Shown: piece after piece, positions 8,501 through 15,002 of the stretch
Layout: each line of letters begins with the position of its first letter
Numbering within the stretch: position 1 is the first letter of the stretch
Program-made: the position numbers and the translations under genes
Source: Pleurotus ostreatus/Saccharomyces cerevisiae fusant
Taxonomy: Eukaryota; Opisthokonta
DNA length: 15,002 bases
Assembly: GCA_024196135.1 (NCBI GenBank)
Contig: JAMQCK010000844.1
Coordinates: 1 to 15,002, forward strand
Direction of reading: 5' to 3'
Notes under the pieces: generated by a model
The model's database searches: none
Told to the model about the DNA's origin: nothing
The model's input: the letters and a program-made list of their open reading frames with translations, nothing else

Positions 8501-8538
8501 GCCACGTACTGGCCGAAGGTAACATACTCCAGTACACT

Positions 8539-9751
8539 TCAGAAAGTGAACTCTTCAGACAGAAAATCATGCAGCATTCCAGCCTCTGCGCACTTCGGGA
8601 ATACCGCCCTCCACGGCGTCTCCGTAAGTCTTTCTCGCGGCCGAAGCTGACGCGCGTCAGGAAAGGACCACCACAACTGCCCTTCCAGGTCAGTCTTCCT
8701 CCCGCGTGTCTCGTTATACGGGTACGTGAATATAACGACGTCTCGCAGCATCGGATATGCGTCCTTCTTCGCAAGTGCGTCATCAAGATCACCAAGAGGG
8801 GGACCTCTCAAGGCGACACGACCATGTCCCTCCCTGACTGCGTAGATGACGAGCGCACGCAGGTGTCGCAGTTTGAATGGAGTTGGGCTAGCATGCGGAA
8901 GATCTCCAAGGTTTCGCCAAAACCTTTGGTGATCTGCCATTGCATCTAGCGGTCTGTAGAGCGGACGAAGGAGCTGACTTGCAGTCAGGAAGTAATACCA
9001 AGAGCTCCAGGTTTTTGGAAGCCGGACGCAGGATGCTCATTACCGCGCTCGATTCTTCCATCCACCCCATATCAAGCTGGAGGGCCTGAAGACCGCCGAG
9101 GCGCACAGCTCCACTTTGAATCCATGCTATCGCACGGTCTTGGGCCAGTCCAAGTCGTGTAGTGCCCAGCTTGAGCGTTCGCAACCTGATCGGCGGTAAA
9201 AGGGCAGAGGCAGTTTCCCCAACATCAAGTGTGTCGTGGCTTTGACCTGAGTCGATGAGGGTGAGATGTTGCAGAGACGGGCCACGCATGAGGTAGAAGG
9301 GGAAATTGCAAGTGGTGTCCAGATAGAGATGCATCAACGTGGGCAGACGCAGTATATGCTCAAGGGCAGGGTAGAGGGAAGTATGTTCTGTTTGCTGCAA
9401 GAATACGTTGTAGCCACTCAGATATCTCAAGGAAGAGAGGTGCTCGAGAATTTTGGGCAGGACATCGGCGATGACATCGGCGCAGAGATGCGCCCAATCG
9501 TCATCGCACGTTATCGCACACCGCTGCACGTACGCTCCGAGGTGAGGGGACATTTCGAGGGCGTGAGATATCATAGCCGGAATTTGTGAGGCGAGGGGAT
9601 CAGTGAAGGTGAAGTGAACGGGCAATTCGGCGAAGAGACGGCGTTGAGCCATTCCCAAGAACGAGCTATGAGCGCGAGCGCATCTCGCTAGACTGCGCTT
9701 GTCATCTTCGAGATGGTCAAGGCAGGATTCAAGCAGTTCCAGAGGCAGCAT
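8539..9751 (-). CDS. F-box protein, leucine-rich (basidiomycete type)
   Basis: The ATG at 9751 opens MLPLELLESCLDHLEDDKRS, followed by LARCARAHSSFLGMAQRRLF, an F-box-like motif (about residues 1-45) that would bind Skp1 in an SCF ubiquitin ligase. Leucine-rich segments follow (LSSLRYLSGY, LRLPTLMHLYLDT, SLQHLTLID, IRLRTLKLG, GLQALQLD), probably for substrate recognition. Exon 1 (9751-9044) and exon 2 (8973-8539) join in phase 0 across a 70-base intron (GTAATG donor, CTGAC branch, GTCAG acceptor), giving 380 aa that end in LSEEFTF. Exon 2 reads LLRPLYRPLDAMADHQRFW and RHLRALVIYAV. Without splicing, frame 1 continues as VMSILRPASKNLELLVLLP, which itself looks coding, and stops at 8888. A one-base indel in the assembly or a retained intron is therefore possible. 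In-frame sequence upstream of the ATG reaches a stop without another ATG. Confidence 0.68.
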
Positions 9752-10358
9752 GTCCGAGGACACTATGCCCTTTGTAGATGATAAGAATGCTCAGAAGGAA
9801 ACTTGAACTGAAGAAAGGTGAAGGCTCACCTGCTATCGTTCGGTGTTCAAAGGCACGACACAAGATCGACGGGGCCCTGGGATGTAGCTTCAGGCCGCTT
9901 CACCTGGTCGGACTCGCCAGGTGTTCACTGAAGAGATTTGGCCATCACCGACGAGAACAAGTCTGGTCGATGACCACGTTCGGACTTGGCTGCACGGCAT
10001 ATGCCGGCTTGTAACCCGTGCAGTCACGCACGTTCTCTGGTTCAACTTGCCCATCATCGCGATAATTGCGACGCTACGACACACATTTCGGAAACTGAGC
10101 ACATACACGAATGCAGAGGTAAACTGACATTCACCTATTCCTTGAGAACGCTCGTCTTCCATCTGCTTTATCCGAGTCCTCGGCGCCGCTCTTCCTTCCT
10201 ACGCGTCGCCGTAAAGACGAGCGCTCCCCTCTGACCGCACCTTGACCCCGGTCCGCACATCTCATACCCTCCAAAGCACGTTGATATGCCCACCTCTCAC
10301 GTCCACACGTGCGCTTGCGGCATCCTATCGCCCCGATTCCCATCCTGATTATCGCGCG
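9752..10358. other. Divergent intergenic region between the F-box and phosphatase-family genes
   Basis: No convincing coding sequence was found on either strand here; the open frames lack codon bias or recognisable motifs. It is the shared upstream region of two divergently transcribed genes. One palindromic CACGTG (bHLH/E-box type) lies at 10306-10311, about 100 bases before the start of the phosphatase-family gene. Its use is unproven. Confidence 0.5.
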
Positions 10359-10366
10359 TATATAAG
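10359..10366 (+). promoter_or_regulatory. TATA box (TATATAAG) of the phosphatase-family gene
   Basis: TATATAAG starts 49 bases upstream of the ATG at 10408, a usual place for a fungal core promoter with a short leader. Confidence 0.6.
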
Positions 10367-10407
10367 AAGCGTGCGTCGAAGTCCGCCCAACAAGCGCCGA
10401 CGCAGTC

Positions 10408-11790
10408 ATGCGGTCCCCGTGCGCGAACTTGATCGGCTCACTGCTGCTCGGTGCCCTCACGCTCTCGACCTACTCATCGGCCTCAGCCATGCGCATCGGC
10501 AGTTGGAACCTGCGATACGACTCGCAGCCCGATAACATTACCGTCGCGGAGTCCCTTGCTGCGCTCGGTGACCCGCTTCAGGAACCTACCTACTTGCAGA
10601 ACACGAGCGAGAGGCCCTGGAGCACGCGTCGAGTACGAGTTGCCGAGCTCTTGTTGAATAAGGGGGTGGAGGTGATAGGTGAGCGTCTTCCCTTAGACTT
10701 TCCTCTGCCTTCGAAGAGCAAACGCTGACCCGAGTTGCATCCGTAGGATTCCAAGAGGCCCTTGTGCGGCAGGTGAACGATCTGGAAGAGCTTCTGGGAT
10801 CGGACTGGTCTTGGGTGGGTATCGTTGTCCGACACTGGATCACTGCTTGTCTGAATGCACTGTCCGTAGGTTGGTGTAGGGCGCGACGATGGGGTAGAGG
10901 CTGGCGAGTATAGCCCCATCTTCTGGAGGAAGTAAATCAATTTCCAGGCCTTCGTTTCGTGCGCATGCTGATATAACCCGACAGCTCGACCCTTCAACTT
11001 CTCGACTGGGACTACTTTTGGACTTCGTAAGTCCTACTGAACCATTCCAGCTGTCTTACCACCTGACCCACTTCCAGCAACACCCCCTTCGAGCCTTCCA
11101 AGTACGAGGGCGCGGGGTCCTACCGTATCTGCACCGTCGCGCACTTCAAGCCTTCAGCTGGTCCGACGCTCACCGTCTTCAACACGCACATGGACGACCA
11201 GTCGGATGACCAGCGGCGCCTGGCGGCGTCCCTCGTCCTCTACCGCGCTCGGTACGAGGCGGTGAACGCGGGAGGTCCTGTCTTGGTCATGGGCGACTTC
11301 AACAGGCGAGCGGCCTTCGCTGGTGCCCTCTCCAGAATCATCCCTGACTTACAAACCATACCTCACAGCCCTCCCACCGGCGGCGACAGCGGTGCCTACA
11401 ACATCTCCACCGGTGTGCTCGAGCCAGTCGCCTTCAATCAGACCTTTGCGGACAAGTACGCTGTTACGGACGACCAGCTACCCGACTTCACGCTTCTAGA
11501 TCTCCGCGGACAGACCCCGCGGCGGAGTGTGTCGAGCAACTTCGCGACCTTCACTGGGTTCACGCCTCCGAATAATGCTTCGGATTGGGGGATGATCGAC
11601 TTTTTGTTCGGCGGGTCAAATGGAGGATGGTGAGTGGCGTTCGCGCGGAAAGTAGGTAGAAGAGATCGAAGGGCTGACCGACGCGTATCACAGGACCTCC
11701 ACCGCGTACCATGTCGATCCCTCACTGACGGACGACGGCCTGTACATGAGCGACCATCGCCCGGTGTTTGTTGATGTTACTCTGGTCTGA
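10408..11790 (+). CDS. Secreted endonuclease/exonuclease/phosphatase-family protein
   Basis: Six exons (10408-10678, 10747-10814, 10870-10931, 10985-11026, 11078-11629, 11694-11790) give 363 aa. The introns are 51-68 bases and all phases match. Residues 1-27 look like a signal peptide (LIGSLLLGALTLSTYSSASA), so the product is probably secreted. The metal-dependent DNase I-like fold shows its usual motifs: GSWNLRYD (Asn34), GFQEAL (Glu94, metal ligand), FNTHMDDQSDDQR (His185), VMGDFN (Asp221, Asn223) and SDHRPVFVDV (Asp352, His353). VGVGRDDG...GEYSPIFW and GAGSYRICTVAHF are features of the fungal/bacterial extracellular subgroup. The substrate cannot be told from sequence: nucleic acid and phosphorylated sugars or lipids are all possible in this superfamily. 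All catalytic motifs are present, so it is likely active. Confidence 0.92.
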
Positions 11791-12020
11791 AGCTTTTGGG
11801 AACGAGTACTGTTACATATCTCGCGCGCGGGTGTATAAATTGATTGTCAATGAATGTAGCCATGTTAAACGCAGTACCTTTACCGCAAAACTGTACTAAC
11901 GCTGGCGCTAAAGTTCAGGATGCGGCCAAGTCGGGCCGGAATGCCTGCCGCCGGCGCCGTGCTATTGGCTTTCCCCACCTTGAAGTTGTGCCCTGTCTGC
12001 GCCCAAGGGGTCGCCTCAAG

Positions 12021-12745
12021 ATGGTCGCCCCTCTCACCTGTCGTCGCTGGGATCTTGTCTACGTGATCTACTTCATCGTCAGATAGCGCCTTGCCTCCTT
12101 GTACAAACCGTCTCCTGACGATCGCCCCAGACGCACATACCTCCCACCCTCCTGCTCGATCTGCAATCCATATACCCCAAGGAGCATGTCCCAGCCTTCG
12201 TGAGCGGCCTTTTGAGGTCGTACTTCGACAAACTACACGACCCGCTTGTCGGTCGCGCCGCGGGGTTCTATGGAGAGAAGGCCGCGGAGGAGATGCTGTG
12301 GTTGAGGACCTTTATGGGCCTGGAAGCGTGCGTAACCTCCCACTCTATATCAGTCCTCACTCACAATGGAAGGTAGCATCTTTCAGCTCCCGATATTCTT
12401 CATCGGCGCGTACTGCCTGATCAAAAGTGCGTGACCTCCTGCCTTTGCCCCTTCACAATCCACTGACGCGTGAATACAGGCATACGCTCGATATACCCAA
12501 TCCTACTCATCTACGGTGCATCTACCGCAACGACGACGCTGCCGTGCCTCGTGTACCTCTACACAACACCAAACACCGACGAATGGACACAAGCGAATAA
12601 CGTGCCCTCGATCACTCCTCAAGAGCGACTGATCCTCCTCTCCAGCTACGCGCCCTACTTCTTGATACCCCTTGTTATGGCGGTTGATATGGCGTACCGG
12701 CTGGGCAGAACGAAGAAGTCCGCGAAGGCAGGAAAGAAGGATTAG
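12021..12745 (+). CDS. TMEM97/sigma-2-receptor-like EXPERA-domain membrane protein
   Basis: Four exons (12021-12077, 12131-12327, 12377-12426, 12480-12745) give 189 aa, close to the 176 aa of human TMEM97. Introns are 53, 49 and 53 bases; the first uses an unusual GTCAGA donor. The start has a strong context (TCAAGATGG). Four membrane segments are visible: WDLVYVIYFITHIPPTLLL, IFQLPIFFIGAYCLIK, YPILLIYGASTATTTLP and SYAPYFLIPLVMAVDMAY. THIPPTLLLDLQ parallels human SHIPITLFMDLQ, and DPLV and EAIFQLPIFF match DPLL and the ELVFQLPFF region. The family's acidic pocket residues are therefore kept (Asp29, Asp56, Glu84). The tail is lysine-rich. EXPERA proteins sit in the ER membrane and are tied to sterol biosynthesis or trafficking; the exact role here is inferred only from family. 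Confidence 0.92.
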
Positions 12746-12867
12746 ACTCGAGGCTGTCGCGTACCGATCGTCCTATACTTATTCGCCTTCGCCATATACC
12801 ACGCATGCGAACAACGCTGCCCTGATGACTCTCGTACTTCCTGCGCTGACTTGAACCTCTTGTAGCG

Positions 12868-12874
12868 TGACTCA
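12868..12874 (+). promoter_or_regulatory. AP-1/Gcn4-type heptamer (TGACTCA)
   Basis: Perfect bZIP consensus 217 bases upstream of the small heat-shock ATG. A second copy in reverse orientation is at 13012. Fungal Gcn4/CpcA (amino-acid starvation) and AP-1-like factors bind this sequence. Confidence 0.4.
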
Positions 12875-13011
12875 GAGATAGGCCACGACGGCGCGTCAGG
12901 TCGCGTCGCGTCGGGGTGGCTGTGCTTGAAACCCGCATCAGGCGGCGGATCAGCGCCTCGATTACCATATTCGGATTAGTCCCCGCTTCCACCGCCACCA
13001 CGAGGCGCGCC

Positions 13012-13018
13012 TGAGTCA
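13012..13018 (-). promoter_or_regulatory. AP-1/Gcn4-type heptamer (TGAGTCA on plus strand)
   Basis: Reverse complement of the heptamer at 12868. It lies 30 bases upstream of the TATA-like box and 73 bases before the ATG, a position consistent with activator binding. Confidence 0.45.
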
Positions 13019-13041
13019 GTGATTGCCTCCGGCTCCGGAAG

Positions 13042-13048
13042 TATATAT
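13042..13048 (+). promoter_or_regulatory. TATA-like box (TATATAT) of the small heat-shock gene
   Basis: It lies 43 bases upstream of the ATG at 13091 and is preceded by the TGAGTCA site. Confidence 0.5.
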
Positions 13049-13090
13049 TGACTCGGGAGTAAAAACTGCGCGTTTTGCACCCGAACCGCC

Positions 13091-14337
13091 ATGTCGTACG
13101 CCCCACCCTTTCCAGGACAATATGCAGGCAGTCAATCGAATCCGCCGACGCCTCACGAGGGTGCGACATCCACTTGGGAGAGCCTGCAGCAAGCACAATC
13201 GCCGCAACATCAGCAACAGCAACAGCAGCAACAACAACAGTCACAGCCGCAACAGCAACAGCAAGAAGCGCGCCAAGAGACACAGCATCCAGACCTCTCC
13301 CCACATTCCATCTACCATACCTCATTCGATGATCCATTGAGCCAAAGTGGGCTGCCGGACTTCGCGTCCTTCAACCTTCCCCCCATTCCCCCAATCACCC
13401 TCTCGTCAGGCCCGAGCAATGAGGCAGAGCCTGGCAGGCCAGCTGAGCCGCGCAATGACCAGTCCCGTGTGTTCAACCCACCCCTTCCTCCTCTACCTTC
13501 CCTCCCTCCCCCTCCATCTCTGAGTTCCACTCCGGGCATGCAGCGGACCTCGCATGCGTCGCGGAGGTTGCATCCCTACCAGCGCCCATCGAGCGTTGCG
13601 CCGAGGCAGACCCCTACTGTACCCTCGCAGCATGTAAGATTTGGGCAGTCGGGGCCGCTGCAGATGCAGTCGCGTCACCCATCATCTAGCTCGTCGTCGG
13701 GGACTTCGCCTATCACAGGGATCGCGGGACACCTCGCGGCGTCCGGAGTTGTGCAACAGGCGCAACAGAGGTGCGCTACTCGCTAGTCTTCATTGAAACG
13801 CGTCGTTAACTAGTCATCACCTTCCACACAGCGCGCAAGCGACGTCGCCTATCACACTCCCGAGCGCCCACTTCCCTCCCCTCGCTCAAGGCGGGGAACG
13901 AGTCTCACGCGCTCCGTATCGCTCACGTCCCCTCGGATTGCGAACGGAAGAGTACTACGACGAAGCTGCCGGGGAGTACAGCGTCCACCTCGAAGTGCCA
14001 GGCGTCCGACGGGCCGACCTCAGCATCACCCTCGCGAAGAACGCTCATAGTCGTGCACAAGAGATCGTCATCCAAGGACAACGGCAAGATCCCACAGCAG
14101 AAGGCAAGCAGACGCGCATCTGCTCTCGCTTAGTGTACGGGCGGTTCAGGCAGGTGCTGCCGGTGGGCAATGAGGTCAAGGTGCGTCGTGCGTGCTTTGT
14201 GAATCCGGTGTTGGGTGACGCGACTGCTGCAGGGCGAGGATATCATTGCAAGACTGGCGAATGGAATCTTGACGATTACCGTGCGCGTTGGACCTCCAAT
14301 CACGCTGCCGGCGCCGCAGAACATCTTAATCCTCTGA
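13091..14337 (+). CDS. Small heat-shock protein (alpha-crystallin domain) with long Q/P-rich N-terminal extension
   Basis: Three exons (13091-13770, 13832-14180, 14233-14337) give 377 aa; introns are 61 and 52 bases (GTGCGC and GTGCGT donors). Residues 1-260 are low complexity and probably disordered: a glutamine tract at 41-58, then Pro- and Ser-rich stretches. The alpha-crystallin domain spans about residues 265-362: EEYYDEAAGEYSVHLEVPGV, DLSITLAKN, EIVIQGQRQ, YGRFRQVLPVGNEVKGEDI and RLANGILTITV. The C-terminus NILIL holds the I-x-I motif that docks into neighbouring subunits. Such proteins are ATP-independent holdases. The long prion-like N-terminus resembles the layout of yeast Hsp42, which sorts aggregates, but that similarity is by design rather than aligned sequence. 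ATG context is CACCC-type fungal (CCGCCATGT), 43 bases after the TATA-like box. Confidence 0.9.
13211..13264 (+). repeat. CAG/CAA glutamine-codon repeat in the heat-shock gene
   Basis: A mixed CAG/CAA run encodes residues 41-58, ten Gln followed by Ser-Gln-Pro and five Gln. The interrupted codon mix should limit slippage, but length variation between strains is likely. Confidence 0.85.
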
Positions 14338-14480
14338 GGACGAGGTGCGTCGTCTGCAGCTTGGAGTGTGGTCTAGAGTGACGCGGCTACTGCAGGATGC
14401 TGAAGCCATCCCGACTGCTGGGCTCAGCAATGGATTGCGTGCCTCTGGGACGCTCATTGGGTGGCTTGTTGTACTTCAGA

Positions 14481-14697
14481 ATGTCCGGCGAGACCACTAC
14501 CAGCGCATTCCCCGACTACATTGCCGCCAATCATGGTCAAGAGCCCTCTTAAGGAGACGCTCACTGCTGCGACATCTTCAGCTCCGCGCAAAACGCTCTT
14601 GCTTCTTTTCTTGGGCCTTCTACAGGCGCTTCGCTTTCTTGTACCCTTCGTCTTCCCAATACCTGTCTGTGCTCCCCCCAACTCCCTAATCGCATAA
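14481..14697 (+). CDS. Possible small single-pass membrane protein (unrecognised)
   Basis: I do not recognise this product. An ATG at 14481 opens MSGETTTSAFPDYIAANH with C/G-ending codons. A 46-base intron (14536-14581, GTCAAG donor, CTCAC branch, CTTCAG acceptor) would join it to a hydrophobic segment (TLLLLFLGLLQALRFLVPF) ending at 14697, 56 aa in total. Without splicing the frame stops after HGQEPS. An alternative unspliced start at 14533 (MVKSPLKETLTAA) gives 54 aa with the same membrane segment. It begins 143 bases after the heat-shock stop codon. The opposite strand is also open here, so chance cannot be excluded. Confidence 0.28.
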
Positions 14698-14797
14698 CCC
14701 AGGACCATTTATCATTATTTTGTCGCTTTCCTCGCACTGTTGGTTACCTTGTACTTTACCTGCTCACATACTCGCACCAATACCGTACCCGCGTTAG

Positions 14798-15002
14798 GCG
14801 GATAGCTATGACTTCCACATGGACGCTGTTGTAGATGCCCAAAACGCAATCGAGACTCTTTTCTTGGAGACGAACAGCGACTGTGAATTCGAACCCAGGC
14901 ACCGAGAACCATACCTTCCTGATCAGGCCTGTTGTTTGGCTTCGCAAATAAGATCAACGTGGCTTGCCTCCTCCCGCGCAGTCAGTCGCACCTGGTACCT
15001 TA
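14798..15002 (+). CDS. Possible partial exon running off the right edge (unrecognised)
   Basis: After an acceptor-like GCGTTAG, the frame stays open for 68 codons to the window end. It contains MDAVVDAQNAIETLFLETNS, then CEFEPRHREPYLPDQ. No start, donor or family resemblance is visible. The minus strand is also open at 14756-14947 (KVWFSVPGFEFTVAVRLQEK), so the strand is uncertain. Confidence 0.15.

Larger units (their letters stand above)
12746..13090 (+). promoter_or_regulatory. Intergenic/promoter region of the small heat-shock gene
   Basis: It holds the 3' end of the EXPERA gene and the upstream region of the small heat-shock gene. Three sites stand out: TGACTCA at 12868-12874, TGAGTCA at 13012-13018 and a TATA-like GTATATATTG with its core at 13042-13048, about 45 bases before the ATG. 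I did not find a clear heat-shock element (alternating GAA/TTC triplets). Confidence 0.5.

Noticed and set aside
9890..10162. Minus-strand 90-residue frame in the divergent intergenic region
   Set aside because: No motif, no codon bias like neighbouring genes, no splice context. Most likely chance.
11844..12086. Plus-strand 80-residue frame starting at 11844
   Set aside because: Only its end is coding (first exon of the EXPERA gene from 12021). The upstream part lacks family match, and the ATG at 12021 gives the expected protein length.
14860..14910. tRNA T-arm-like sequence (GGTTCGAATTC on the minus strand)
   Set aside because: The bases flanking the TTCGAAT loop do not pair as a five-base T stem, and no anticodon or acceptor arms could be drawn around it.

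Overview
The window looks like nuclear DNA from a filamentous basidiomycete, probably an Agaricomycete. Genes are packed closely on both strands. Coding sequence is cut by many introns of about 45-70 bases with GT..AG ends and CTRAC-like branch sites. Several protein families are typically fungal: an exomer (ChAPs) cargo adaptor, a CCDC6/DUF2046 coiled-coil protein, an F-box protein of the basidiomycete type and an SDE3/MOV10-like helicase with CCCH and C2H2 fingers. All exon-intron models were built by hand from splice signals, reading phase and remembered family conservation. No database search was run.

Positions 1-3529 (minus strand) hold the N-terminal part of an SDE3/MOV10-type RNA helicase whose motor domain lies beyond the left edge. 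The gene is split. The first zinc-finger exon is at 3323-3529, while the next zinc finger and the beta-barrel region are at 1-822. About 2.4 kb of unrelated sequence (about 904-3322) lies between them. It carries an 11-base motif (CAAGACACGCA or its reverse complement) seven times near its two ends and is bracketed by an 8-base direct repeat. The best reading is a DNA-transposon-like insertion, perhaps carrying a short intron-containing gene. A stretch at 3614-3875 may be a relic plus-strand coding segment.

Positions 4035-9751 hold three minus-strand genes in tandem: the CCDC6-like coiled-coil protein (3 exons, 398 aa), the exomer adaptor of the Chs6/Bud7/Bch1 family (11 exons, 744 aa) and an F-box protein (2 exons, 380 aa). 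A 656-base divergent intergenic region follows.

Positions 10408-14337 hold three plus-strand genes: a secreted endonuclease/exonuclease/phosphatase-family enzyme (6 exons, 363 aa), a TMEM97/sigma-2-receptor-like EXPERA membrane protein (4 exons, 189 aa), and a small heat-shock protein with a long glutamine/proline-rich N-terminal extension (3 exons, 377 aa). TATA-like boxes precede the first and third of these, and two AP-1/Gcn4-type heptamers lie upstream of the heat-shock gene. The last 660 bases hold only weak candidates: a small membrane-protein ORF and a possible exon running off the right edge.

The genes do not form one pathway. They are housekeeping and trafficking genes (chitin-synthase export, sterol-related ER membrane protein, chaperone, ubiquitin-ligase adaptor) beside a disrupted RNA-silencing-type helicase. 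The most unusual part of the window is the insertion with its alternating, roughly 36-base-spaced 11-mer array.
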